Positions 42,679 to 54,432 of a stretch of DNA of 64,000 nucleotides are shown piece after piece. This DNA is from Paramecium sonneborni (Eukaryota > Ciliophora > Oligohymenophorea > Peniculida > Parameciidae). The translations under genes were made by a program, and so were the position numbers. The DNA lies in assembly GCA_905182985.1 (NCBI GenBank), contig CAJJDN010000115.1:233020-297019 (forward strand), in the 5' to 3' direction. The notes under the pieces were generated by a model. The model was not told the DNA's origin and ran no database searches. It worked only from the letters and a program-made list of their open reading frames with translations. Each line of letters starts with the position of its first letter. The stretch's first letter is position 1.

Positions 42679-44838
42679 ATGTCTCAATTTATAGATCAAG
42701 AAATAAATGGATATAAGGTATAGAAAGCAATAGGTGAGGGTAAATTTTCAACAGTGTATAAAGCAATGAATAAGGAAGGGAATGTAGTGGCATTAAAAAA
42801 GATAAAAGTGATAAATGAATTAATTTTAGATATTTGATATGATGGACCCAAAATAGAGAGAGAAATGTTTAAAGGAGGTGAAATTAATGCAACCTTTGGA
42901 TCATGCTAACATAATAAAATATTTAGACTCTTTTATATATAATAATGAACTGATTATAGCAACAGAATGGGCTGAGAAGGGAGATTTGAAAAAACTAATA
43001 AAAAATGCATAATAAGATGATACTCCATTTGAAGAGGTGTAATTATGGAATTACATAATGCAAATAGGGAGTGCATTAGAACATATGCATGAAAAGAGAA
43101 TAATGCATAGAGATTTGAAACCAGCAAATATATTTATAGGTGGAGATGGTACATTAAAAGTTGGAGATCTCGGATTGGGTCGTATATTTTCATCAGAGAC
43201 AATAGAAGCATATTCAAAAGTGGGAACACCTTTGTATATGTCACCTGAGGTAAATTATCATTAAAAAAGAAGAGCTCCTTCATGGGGAAGGGTATGATAT
43301 GAAATCAGATATCTGGTCATTAGGATGCATTGCATATGAGATGGCTGAATTCAAGAGTCCATTTAAATAAAGTGAAAAGATGTCTCTCATGGATTTATTT
43401 AATAATATCACTAAAGGAGAATTCAAACCAATCTCTAATAGATATAGTTAATAATTGAGAGATGTCATAGAAGGAATGATTGTAGTTGATCCATAAAAAA
43501 GACTTGATGCTACTACTGTCTTATAAAAATCTAGAGACGCTCATTCCACTTTTCTAGATACCAAAAAAACTCCTTAAATTATTAATGTTTTAATGATGGA
43601 GGTTATCTATCATAATATATTATTTAATAGGATATTTATGAAAAATTATCATTGGTTCAATATCATGAATATTTCTGTATCCCTCTTAAAAAGAAACCTG
43701 TTTCCAAATATTATTTCTCATTAGATGAAAATGTCAATCAAAATTAAAGATTTTATTATTTTGTTGAATTATGTTATTGGCTTATGAGCTTACCTAAATA
43801 AAAAAAAAGTAAATTAGCTTAACCTATCAAACTTAATTATCATAATGTTGAAGAAACTGCTAAAAAATTATTAATTGATATTAAAGCTTGGGGTATTAAA
43901 TTACCAGAATAATTGGGATCTCCTCATATCTCATAAGGATAAGGAGATATGGTTTGTTTCATTTTAAATGATTTACTTAATAGAGAATTAATTAGAGTCA
44001 ATTTTAAATTTGATACTCCCAATTTTGGTAAAGATTTAGAAAACTCAGTTATTTAAGTTAACAAAATAGATGATTAGGAACTTGCCGAAATTGAAGAAGA
44101 ACATAATGAAAATGAAGAAGTTGAATAAGATGATTTAACTTAGAGTATTCTATTTTATCATAAGAAATATAATAATGAACAAACTGATTATAATCAAGTT
44201 CCTTAAGATCGATAAATCATTGAAACCAAAGTAGCTATCAATGAATGGACTAAAGAATTTAATAGAGTAGAAAAAGAATTTTCTAAATTTGAAGCTAATC
44301 TTAAAGTTAATAAACATTACTTAAAAGATTATGAAAGAACCATTATCACCATCTCTAAATGTTCCAAAGTAATTCTATCTCTATTTTAGTAATTATCACT
44401 CTTGTCTGAACACTTGAAATCTAATGAAGTTTAACAAATTTAATAATAATGGATTGACTATTTGGAATTATTACCCAAATTAGAAACCAAAGTTACTGAA
44501 TAAATACCAGAAGATATTCAAATCACCTTAAAATCAAACAGAGATACCATATCGAACTTGTAATTGCAAATATCTCAATTGAGTAAAGGAAACACAGAAA
44601 AATTAGAAATTGATTAATAATTAAATCAATAATTAACTGATATAAAAGAAAGAACACCAATTTTGGTTGACAATAGATCTAAATAAAAATAATTAATCAA
44701 TTAATTGAGAGTATTGATTTTTTTAAATTATGATAGAATGACATAAAGGATATGAATATTAAAATTGGTATAATGTAAACTCAAATATCAAAATCATATT
44801 TTAATACTAATGAAGTAATATCTGATGAAGAATTCTGA
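42679..44838 (+). CDS. NEK-like kinase in one frame with IFT57
   Basis: Introns 42808-42829, 43250-43274, 43602-43630 and 44711-44736 leave 2,058 nt, a continuous 685-residue frame with no TGA between the two parts. Residues 9-290 are a NEK-type Ser/Thr kinase: [12 protein letters not shown], catalytic [10 protein letters not shown] (Asp138), DLG in place of DFG as in many NEKs, and [10 protein letters not shown]. From about 293 the sequence is IFT57 (Hippi), a peripheral IFT-B coiled-coil subunit: [26 protein letters not shown] segment, [19 protein letters not shown], then long coils. IFT57 has its own plausible start at 43593 (MME, then intron). Either this is a true fusion, or two genes whose intervening stop is lost or lies in an undetected intron. 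Confidence 0.8.
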
Positions 44839-45164
44839 AATATTTAATAATTTTATTTTAATAATATGTATGAACATATACTGAAATAGTGCTTACTATT
44901 ATTCTGATTTTTATTTTGTCTTTTGTAGATAATCAATAATTAAAATAAGTTTGATCAAATATTCTGATTAATTATTAATTCTCATTACATTAAACAGGGT
45001 ATTTTAAAAAATATTTTTTACTAATATTAATATAATTTGGATGTAAAGCAAATCACAAATAAATTACGAAACAGCCAGTTTTCATACAATTTGTCAGAGA
45101 AAACATTTACTCAAAGATATCACTTACTTTTTATATATAATTGATGACACAATGATTCTGACAA
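44839..45164. other. AT-rich spacer
   Basis: About 330 bases between IFT57 and the next kinase. No convincing ORF, RNA gene or repeat. It likely holds the 3' UTR and the kinase promoter. Confidence 0.5.
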
Positions 45165-46790
45165 ATGTAAAAATATATATTAATATAAAAGGAACTTGAA
45201 TCTTAATAGCCAAAATATTAACTGTAATTGAATTTAGAAACAAAAATTTGTTTGAGTATAGAAAAGGACAGATAACTTAGTCAATTTGGATTTGAGTATA
45301 AAGGGTCAATCAAATATTTTGTTGGTAAAGATGAAGAACTTCGTAAATTGAAATTTCATCTAAGAAATAGAGTCATGTTCAAAGATGTGAGTGATTTCTA
45401 TTAACCATTGAAATTATTAGGAAAGGGTGGATCTTCAAAAGTATAAATTTCATACACATATAAGGTATATTTAGTGGTTGATAAGGATAATAAGTAAGAT
45501 TATGCATCAAAATGTGTTGAAAAGAGATATTTAAAAGAAGATGGTGGATTTGTAATATTTTATAAATATTGTTAGCAAGCCTTATTTAATGAGATAAATT
45601 TAATGGCTACATTAGATCATGATTCTGTCGTAAAGTTGGAAGAAGTCTACGAAGGAGAAAATACATTTTATTTAATTTTAGAACATTTAAAAGGTAATTC
45701 ATTACACGAACTCATAAGTCGAGGATAAATAGGATAATTAAGTTGGGACCAGATTAAATCTATTCTTTGGGTATTATTATAATATTTAGTTTCTAGCAAA
45801 TATTAACAGGAGTTGCAAGAATGCATTAATTAGATATTATGCATAGAGATTTAAAACCTGAAAATATCATGTTTAAAGAAGTTAATCAAATAACTGGATT
45901 AAGAATAGTAGATTTTGGCTTAGCAACACATACTTAGGTTTCTATTTATCCTTTTCCTAAATGTGGTACACCAGGATATGTAGCACCAGAAATAGCAAAT
46001 CTAAAAGATTTAAGTTTTAAATATGATAAGATATGTGATCTATTCAGTGTTGGATGTATATTCTATAAATTGTATATACTTAATGTTTAAATTTATTAGA
46101 ATAACTTAAAAGGATTTATTTCCAGGAAATGATTATCATGAAATCTTAAAGTTAAATAAGAAATGCATTATAAATTTAGATAATCTAAGCATCTATAGAA
46201 CACCATAAGCAGCTATGGAACTTATTTAAATGATGTTATAGATTGATCCATAATAAAGAATTACTGCATCATAAGCATTAGATCATCCATTTTTTTCGGG
46301 AGGTTTTACTGATAGAAAATTGAAATTTTAATCTTAAAAAAAAGGACCAGGGTAAGGATAAGGTAAGTTATGGTCAACTTCAACATTTAGAATGGAAAAA
46401 TCAGATAAATTATAATTACCTGAAATAAAATAAAAAACAAGACCAAAAGATGAAGATGAAGTAGAAGATGAAAAAATTAAAATTAAAGTTCCAGTAATGA
46501 ATAGTCCAAGATTGGCATAACATGCTAAACGTAAAAATTTAGCTTTAAATGATGGTTCACCTACAGAAAATCCTAAAAAGAGTGCATTTAAAAAATTTTC
46601 AACCCAAGAATTTGATTAACAATCACCTGATACTAATTCACCTGATTCTGCAAGATAACATCCAACATTAATAATAAATAACAGTCCTAAACTTGTATAG
46701 AGCTAAACATTAAAAAGAAAGTTTACTTACAAAAATTATCAATAACATTAAGCAATCTATGAAGTAGAAGATGAGTAAAAAAATTAATGA
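45165..46790 (+). CDS. CAMK-like Ser/Thr kinase with PH-like N terminus
   Basis: Four introns (45441-45464, 45552-45575, 45771-45796, 46072-46099) leave 1,524 nt, or 507 residues. Residues 1-75 look like the degenerate PH domain seen on many ciliate kinases (FGFEYKGSIKYFVGKDEELRK). The kinase domain follows: LLGKGGSSKVYLV, catalytic [26 protein letters not shown], activation loop CGTPGYVAPE and PGNDYHEIL. The catalytic residues are intact, so it is probably active. The C-terminal 170 residues are Lys/Ser/Pro-rich and disordered, with no calmodulin-like EF-hands. The loop and APE region resemble CAMK/CDPK kinases. It follows the NEK-IFT57 gene on the same strand. Confidence 0.85.
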
Positions 46791-47024
46791 TTAATTCTAA
46801 AATTTGTGTTCATAGAAATAAAATAATTTGTTTTTAAAAGATAAGCAATTAAATTCTAAAAAGGAATCCAAAATTGCATTAATATTTTTAGTTGATATTG
46901 ATAATAAATATTTTATAAATTATTTTTAATTGAAAATTAAAAATTACAAAAAATGTTTTGATCAACCAACTAAAAACTTAAAATATATCATTAATTCATT
47001 GCTTTCTTTCCAAAAACTATATAT

Positions 47025-48577
47025 TCACCTTATAGACCATGTGTGGCTTTTTTACCTATTTGATTAAGTTAATATAGTATTACCTTTGGAATTAAACTAA
47101 TATGGTTAATTTGATGATCCTCCATATTATTGTTTACCATATATTTTTTTAGGATCATATTTTTTGGATTTAGGTATTTGTGGTAGCATCATTTATTTAT
47201 TAGATGATTATTTTTCAAGATCATCATCACTGTCATGATGTTAAGTATTTTTATAAATGCTTTCTACTCTCAAATCAAATTGTAAAGAAGGTAACTAAAA
47301 TGATAATAAGTGAGAATATACTCCTGATTTTTTTTGTGATTTTGCATAATAATTTTAAGTTTTTTTGAAATTCAACTAATGTTATTATTTGCTTTCTTCA
47401 ATTCTTTGGCTTCTTTCAAGTGAGTTATCATTTCTAAAATGTAATTATTTATAGATACTATTCTCTATGATTAGAAACTCTGATTTATTATAAAGTATGT
47501 TAAAAGCTTTTCTATGTATCAGCTTCAAATAATTCACGAAAGTATTCATGTTTTAAGGCTTATTAAGCATTAATTCTTTCTTCTGGATCATAAATAAGCA
47601 ATAATTTAATTAAATCAATGCATTCTTTATTTTGTCCTTGTAGTAATCTATCGATACCACTACCATGTTTAGGTGGGAAATTGATTTCCATATGTGTAGC
47701 TTATCTAGAATATTATATAAGAATAAACTTTCTGAATCTATCAAAAACTTTTTAATTAGGTGTTCCTAAAATGTTGTGTATTTTATTAACTTAATCTAAT
47801 TCATTAGTTCCTGGAAAGAGTGGAAATAAAGCTATAATTTCAAACATTACACATCCTACTCCCCAGAGATCCATTTTATGATCATAGTAACCATCTGTTA
47901 ATAAACATTCAGGGGCTCTATACCATCTTGTAGATATATATCTAGAATAATATATTATAATACTCAGTATAGGGATGTTTTGAATAAATTCCTTTACATG
48001 ATCCAAAATCTGCTAATTTGAGATGATCTGAGTTTAGTAGAATGTTTTCACTAATAATTTGAATATTGATTACGGTTTAATATCTCTATGAAAGATTCCA
48101 TTTCTATGCATATGTTCAATAGATTTTAGCAGTTAGTACATAAAAGATTTAACTTTTTAGGGATTTAAGGGTTATCTCCTTCCTATTTAAAATGTTAATA
48201 ATAATACCTTTAATGTGTTCATATAAATTCTATTCCATCAATTCAAATACTAAAGCTAATCTTCCTGTAGGTTCATCACTAATTTAAATTTAATTCATTT
48301 TCATACTAAAGAACTTCTATTAACTTGATAATGTGATCATGAGGACTTAGCTTTCTTAATGCCTATATCTCTCTTAAATGATTAACCTTTATAAATATTA
48401 ATTTCATTTTAATTACTTGTTCAATTGATGTAAATTTATTTTTCATGCATTTTATTGCAACATAATTCCCTGTTTTAAATGATTATGATTTTATCACTTC
48501 TGAAAATGTTCCTTCTCCTTTCTTTCCAACCAATTTGTATTCTATTCAAAATATTATTGTTAAATATTACAATTCAT
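47025..48577 (-). CDS. MOK-type (RCK family) protein kinase
   Basis: MOK, MAK and ICK kinases regulate cilium length and intraflagellar transport. The gene has about seven introns; the first (48542-48570) leaves a 7-nt first exon. Motifs in order: KKGEGTFSEV, VAIKCMKN, a catalytic loop of the HRDIKPEN type split by an intron (HRDIKP/ENILL), DFGSCKG, the activation lip TEYISTRWYRAPECLL with its Thr-x-Tyr motif, MDLWGVGCVMFEI and FPLFPGTNELDQ. The RAPECLLTDGYY and PGTNELDQ segments are specific to MOK rather than CDK or ERK. After the kinase domain, about 140 Ser/Asp/Lys-rich residues form a tail ending near TGA 47025-47027. It is transcribed convergently with the upstream-coordinate kinase gene. 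Confidence 0.85.
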
Positions 48578-48664
48578 TTCTCCTTATTTTATTATATAAT
48601 TAATATTTAAATCTAAATAGATCTAATGGGAATTAGCATCTGTCCAAAATAACGTTAAAATACT

Positions 48665-49105
48665 ATGCATGAAGTCAAAGTTTTTATTCAACCACCTCCA
48701 TGCATGATCAAACTTTAAAAAGTCTCTAAAATCATTTTAGAAGACGACGTTATAGACAAAGAAGATTCGCCTATGCTACCTTAAATTTAAAAAACTGATA
48801 TTGATGAAATGAAAATATCATTCACAGCTCAATAATCTGAAGAAATTGATAATAATCTAGAACAACCTTGGCTTAAAAAAACCTTTGCATAATCATAATT
48901 AAATGATATATAAAATGTGTCATTTGAACCTAATAATTCCAGTTTCGATTTATTCAAACCTAAATCCATTCTCAAAATTAATAAAAATGTTAATCATAGT
49001 TAAGATCATATCTCTAATGATTAACTTTCAATTGGATCTATCAAGTCAAATAAAAAAGTAAGCTTTGATAAACAGATACAATTCAGTCATTTTAGAAAAC
49101 AATGA
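48665..49105 (+). CDS. Hydrophilic protein with PP1-docking-like KVSFD motif
   Basis: Intronless, 146 residues, starting 87 nt from the divergent MOK gene. It is acidic and Ser/Asn/Gln-rich with no predicted fold, beginning HEVKVFIQPPPCMIKL. Near the C terminus it has SNKKVSFDKQIQF, a good match to the RVxF docking motif used by regulators of protein phosphatase 1, with basic residues before and an acidic residue after. A role as a PP1 regulator is inference from this motif alone. The last codons could instead be replaced by splicing at GTAAGC (48,9xx region), which would remove the motif. Confidence 0.55.
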
Positions 49106-49309
49106 GATCTCTTATCAATTTGATCAGATTTTGAATATAATTTATTTCTTTTCCACAACTATATATTTTAATATCAAATTAGTTTCTAAATTTATCACAT
49201 CTCAAAATACCTTGTCTATAATTAATGTCACATCAATTATCAACTTTCTTTAACACCTACCTCAAAACTAATAACTAATTTCATAACAACTTTGTACCAT
49301 AATCTATTA

Positions 49310-49867
49310 ATGAAAATTTAAATAAAGTTATTTTCACATTTCTCACTGTCCTCAATTTTGCTATTGATACATAATTAAATTCTGTACTTATTAAAATATC
49401 AATAAATTATAACTAAATTATAATCAAACTATCACCATGAAGAACTTTTTTCATTAACAAAGAAACTATTAAAAAAATTATTCTAATCACCATTAGGTTT
49501 AAAATTACATCAATTATATTTAGTAAACAAGATTGTTTATCAATTTACTTTAATGATTATTTTTATAATATTTAAATTAATTTATATCGTAACAATACTC
49601 TCTAAAAAAATTAAAGTCTACTAAGAAATAAACAAGAATTACTAAGAAAAATAACGAACTTTATTTTATTTAATGACAAAGCTAGATTAATAGATTTAAT
49701 GCAACTACTATTAAGAAACTCTTAACCCAAAGATTATATCTTATCTTAGAAACTCTTCTTATTTTCAAAAATTTGATGAATAATCAAGATAACCCTGTTA
49801 GGAATTTATGAAACGAAATGCATTTAGAAGGAATTCTAATAAAGTCATTTATTTAATATTCTTTTGA
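49310..49867 (+). CDS. Unidentified hydrophobic-to-basic protein
   Basis: Frame of 185 residues from ATG 49310 to TGA 49865-49867. It has hydrophobic stretches near the N terminus and around residue 85 (TLMIIFIIFKLIYIV), then a basic, Asn/Gln-rich tail (KRNAFRRNSNKV). No family was recognised. The frame may be part of a larger gene with the following interval. Confidence 0.4.
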
Positions 49868-50119
49868 TTATGACTTCAAATATAATTAAAAATAAATGAG
49901 GTAATTTATGTCAATTTCGAAATTATTAAAGTAACTTATGTGAATTTATTACGAATAATTAAAAGTTATAAATATTAGAATATAGTGTTTATCAATAAAT
50001 ATAATAAGTTAGAATAGATTTTTTATTTTAAGAATATTTGCAAATCAGACTCAATAATACATCACATCTTTAAAAAAACTATTTAAATTTATTCTAGACT
50101 ATCTTTTATTATTTATTTA

Positions 50120-51296
50120 ATGATTGATAAATAAATATCCAATCTTGAAAAATTAGTAGAATTAACCCTCTAGACATTTAATTATGATATAGTAAGTGCT
50201 TCAGATTTGGATAGTATTCTTTAATTGATTTCAAAAAAAGATGAAAATTCAGTTATTACTCTTTATAAAAAGTTAAACAAAAAAAGATTATTGAATTGAT
50301 AAACTTTCTGAAAGTCATTGAAATTTATTGTAAGCTTCATCAATAATTCAAAACAATAAATATCAATAAAGTCCAAAAAAGGTAGAATTCAAAAATAGTG
50401 AAAACACATTAAAAAATTATCAAAGTTTATGCATCATTAATTACAATGAAAGAAAGATGTATATTTAATTTAATATGATAAATTTAAAAAAAAATTCTGA
50501 TTCTGAGATTGAATCCCTCATTGAATCTATGTTGCGATTAATGGAATACATGAACTTTAATCCAAGTTTTAAAAGAAAAATGTTTGAATCTTTTAATAAT
50601 GAAGATTTGAAAAAAATTTAGAAAAATTTGAATGATATAAGAATATTACTCTTAGAAAGATTTCATGTTTATTTTTGTGTTGTATTTTATAAAATGACTA
50701 GAATTGTGAAAGCTTCTTAAAATTATCTGATTTAATACCAATCAATTCTAAAATTACTTTAAATGATATTCCAGAAAAGATTTCGAAATACGTTTCATAG
50801 GATACTATAATCGAAATATGCATAATTTTAAGAAAACTCTTTATGTTGGTATTATGCTTATTAAATGGCAAAAGAATAGTCAACTTAATTATAATTTTTT
50901 TTTTTGAATTATTAAGATATCAGAAAATCGATCAATGAATTTATTGATCCATTAGATTCTATTATTGGGATAGTTTATGAAAAATAGAGGATATATAAAA
51001 CTATAACTCCAAGTAGTGATATCTCAATAAGAGATAAAAGAAATTAAATGTAAAAATTAAGTGTATCCCCTATTCCACAAACATTAATGTTTCTTAAGAA
51101 AAATATTAAAAACGCTATGTAATTTAAAAAGGTTTGCAATTTAATTAATAAAATATAAGATCATTGTTCTGAAAGAAAGCCTATTAATTATGATATTTTG
51201 AGAAATAAAATATTGGAATAACAAAACACTCGAAATATGATAGTTAATTCTAAACCTAATAAGGAAATTTAATCTATTGTACAAGTATGGAGTTGA
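50120..51296 (+). CDS. Probable multi-exon gene, frame unresolved
   Basis: Three coding-like blocks on the plus strand: from ATG 50120 (SNLEKLVELTLQTFNYD; ASDLDSILQLISKKDEN), then IIELINFLKVIEIYCKL in another frame after an A7 run, then from ATG 50475 (SDSEIESLIESMLRLMEYM; KRKMFESFNNEDLKKIQ) through a candidate 35-nt intron to KITLNDIPEKISKYVSQD. An 11-T run near 50895-50905 shifts frame again before the last block, FIDPLDSIIGIVYEKQR to TGA 51294-51296. It reads like one helical protein disturbed by homopolymer indels and unplaced introns. I considered formin FH2 but found no diagnostic motif. Confidence 0.4.
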
Positions 51297-51397
51297 AATT
51301 AAGATTACTAAAAAATTAATGAAGTTTTGTTAAATAATTTGTGATATTTGATGTATATATATATTTTATATACTTACTTTGTATAATTTTTTGAAAA

Positions 51398-52146
51398 TCA
51401 TTAATCACTCTAAAATTCTCGAACTAAGTCTTTCAAGGGTTTCTATTTTCCATCTTCATTAGGTTTATTGTGAACATCAGAAGCATCATCTTGTTTTTCT
51501 TCCTCTGGGAATTAGGACTGGTTCTTAAAAGGATAATTACTTTAGGATTGAAGTTTGTATTCATAACTTTTTTGGCAACAGAAGTTGGATCCTAATTTTC
51601 AACAAGGGAGGAACCAAATTTCTTTATATAAATGTGATAAGCAATTTGTATATGAAACTGATTACGTTAGAAATGGAGATGTTGCTTGTTTTTTTCACAG
51701 ATAACAGGAGTATGATTTGTTTGATTGAATTAAGGTAATAATTGATTTACAATCTATTGACTAAAACATGAGTAAAATTATTGTTGAGCTTGCATTAATC
51801 CAGGTCTTATATTAAGATCTCTTTTAGTGGTTTGGGGTTCTTTAATTGGTTACTTAGTTGTAATTGCATTTCTCTATTTAGTTTATTTTGGGTATTTTCT
51901 TATATGAGTTTTGCTAATTTTCCTAACTTATAATCAAATAAAAATAAGTAAATACTTTTATTCATTTCTGAGATCAGATTATAAAAATTTTTGACAACCT
52001 CTTTAAAATCATTGTCATCATAAATTTTTCGTCGATTCCTTATTGACTGAAAATATATCTATAAAACATTGTACATATGCAGATTTATGTAGTTATTGAT
52101 TATTAATGTTTGAACTGTCTTATTATTGATCACTTTCAAGTAACAT
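51398..52146 (-). CDS. Unidentified Gln-rich protein with 17-nt intron
   Basis: ATG 52144-52146. Introns 52047-52074 (28 nt), 51927-51955 (29 nt) and 51524-51540 (17 nt) leave exactly 675 nt, or 224 residues, ending at TGA 51398-51400. The N-terminal third is charged and helical (DDNDFKEVVKNFYNLI). The middle is Gln/Asn-rich with Pro. It ends with an acidic-to-basic tail (PEEEKQDDASDVHNKPNEDG). There is no membrane segment and no recognised family. It lies downstream of the NLI-type phosphatase on the same strand, separated by under 100 nt. Confidence 0.55.
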
Positions 52147-52234
52147 TAATCTGAAATATGTATTAAATTAAAGGACTTTCACATTTAAAATATGTTTTAA
52201 CAAAAATTACAGAAACAAATAAGACTCAAAAATC

Positions 52235-53580
52235 TCAAAAATACAATTATTTTACTGCATCCTCAACTGTCTCATATTAATTTAATTTGTCTTATTTGAA
52301 GTGTGATAAAATGATAGGCCTTACATCTTCAGCAGGTAGAATGTATTAACATAAATATCGATACAATTTAATTAATTGATTGTCTTTTTCATCATTGTAG
52401 AATGAAACAATCGGTATCCCATTCTCCAAATGATGTCTAACTTATTGTTGATTTTAAAGATTACGCAAAGCTGCAAGAAGAATTATCAATTATGGCAACA
52501 TTTTTTAAATCTCTATTCAAAACTCTAAGATATTTTATCAAATGATTATCATTGACTGTAATACAATTATCTCTAAAAATTCTACAACAAAGATTATTAT
52601 GTGGATCTAAAATATCTATAACCTTAAATAGCTAAATTCATTTTTACTTGGTTAGCATAAATATCCTAAGATGCAGTAAAAATCATAACTTCACAAACTT
52701 CACAAAGCTTTTAAATTATCTCTTTGGCAAAATTTCTTATGTTAATTCCAGCTACTATTCTTTCTCCATCTTCAAATTCTATTGGTATTTTAAATTAACA
52801 TTTATCATTCTCATCTTCATTGCAGTGCATTAAGGTCTCATCCATATCAAAAATTATTGTTTTATTATCTATTTTACATTAATTCTGTTATTATTACATT
52901 TTTTATTTTTTGTTATTGGAATATTTAATTTTTTCTCTTAAATTTATTTATCATCTATATTAGATTTCTATATCATTGGAATATATGTAAAGGAAACAAC
53001 TATGTGTTCCCTAAATATATCAGAATTTCTTGAATTCTAGTTCAAAATTGCATTTTACAAATCTCCAACATAATATACTTAAATTTAATGATCTTATTAC
53101 AATTTGATATTTGTTTATTCTTTGCTTATAAAATATATTTAAATGAATGAGGTTTCTCATTTCTTTTTTGTTGAGTAATAAAATTATGATGTTTTGTATT
53201 TACATGATTCTTAAAATTCTCAAATTATGGTTTAGCTTAACACTTTATCATTACTAAAGGAGGTTATTATGATTGACTATCTGATAAACTTTAAACATGT
53301 TATTATCTTCCATTGTCTGCAAATTATTTATCATTTGTTTTATTTTTACACTTACCTTAATTTTATTTTTAGACATCTCTAAATTCTATTCATAATTATA
53401 CTTTGATTCATTTCTTTTTTAGGAACCAAAATCTTTTTAATATTTTTTCATTTCTTCTGCATCTGTTGTGTATCTTCTTAAATCTTTTGGTTTTTTATTC
53501 TAAAATATTAAAATATTAGGATTGCCATTAAATGTTTAGTTAGCTTAATTTCTGGGAGGTAATTTATTACTTGCTTGCAT
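52235..53580 (-). CDS. NLI/FCP1-type (HAD) protein phosphatase
   Basis: The C-terminal 200 residues are a clear CTD small-phosphatase domain: catalytic FDMDETLMHC (DxDxT motif), GINIRNFAKEIIQKLCEVC, VMIFTASQDIYAN, VAIIDNSSCSFA and NGIPIVSFYND. Introns 52869-52897, 52623-52647 and 52437-52464 (29, 25 and 28 nt) join these pieces in frame to TGA 52235-52237. Upstream, coding-like sequence rich in Lys, Asn and Gln runs back to ATG 53578-53580, but at least one junction there (around 53,390) is unresolved, so the N-terminal extension is approximate. It is likely a Ser/Thr phosphatase acting on phospho-proteins such as the polymerase II tail or other nuclear substrates. The catalytic Asp pair is present. 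Confidence 0.8.
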
Positions 53581-53832
53581 TAAATAAATAAATAAAATTT
53601 ATATTCAGTTAATTATATTATATATCGTGATTTTGAAATATAAATTAAGTATATGATTTAACAGAAGAATAAATGAATGAGATAACATTTGTTCATTAGA
53701 ATAAAAGTATTTTTTCTTTTTTGAGCACTAACTTTGATTATGATTCTTAATATTTATTATGACTCTTGATTGGGAATTAAGTTATTAAATAATAGATAAA
53801 TAAATTCTTAAATGATAGTTAACAGCTATAAA

Positions 53833-54405
53833 TCAATTTTCTTAAATAATAACAGATGGGATGGGTCGTACAAAGCTTTTTCCTTTTCTCTTACTTTTTT
53901 AAAGTGGATTAAACTTTTAATGATGTGATCTACATTAAGTGGCTGTTCTTGTAATAATGTATTAACTCATCATTTTAAAGATTTTTTTTGATTTCTTATC
54001 ATATTTAGACCTCAAAATATCTTCATGTTCATTGACAAATTTAAGATACAATTGATGCTCTGACTTACTCCAATGACCTATGAAATTATCAAATAAATTT
54101 ATACCATTTACTCTACTTGAACTATCATCATCTTCTAAATGACTATTTACTCTTAAAGGTTAATCTGTGTATGCTCCAACAAGAGATTATTTTATATTTT
54201 TTGTGAGCTAATCCTATTACTGTATGTTTCCATTGCAATTTGAATCATCCTAGGTTTTAGTATTTTCTTCTCTCAAATCCACTCTCGGAACACAATGCTC
54301 TTAAGAAATCACTAATAGACTATTGATATTTTGTACTGGATTAAATTTATTATTGTTAATATAGCATATTGAACAGTAAGACTCTTTACAACATTAAATT
54401 TCCAT
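53833..54405 (-). CDS. SHAQKYF-type Myb/SANT protein
   Basis: Intronless, 190 residues from ATG 54403-54405. The start region is Cys-rich (MEIQCCKESYCSICY), perhaps a small metal site. A disordered middle rich in Asp, Asn and Ser follows. Near residue 112 is one Myb/SANT repeat: HWSKSEHQLYLKFVNEH with the ending TRTATQCRSHHQKF, matching the single-repeat SHAQKYF class by its Trp spacing and the R-S-H-H-Q-K motif. The C terminus is basic. It is likely a DNA-binding nuclear protein. The upstream ATG of an overlapping frame (54,43x) gives a non-Myb product and was not used. Confidence 0.75.
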
Positions 54406-54432
54406 TCAATGGATTCATCAATTCTTCAAAAT

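Noticed and set aside
50120..51296. Formin FH2 domain
   Set aside because: One helical block faintly resembles FH2 spacing, but no diagnostic FH2 motif or proline-rich FH1 was found.
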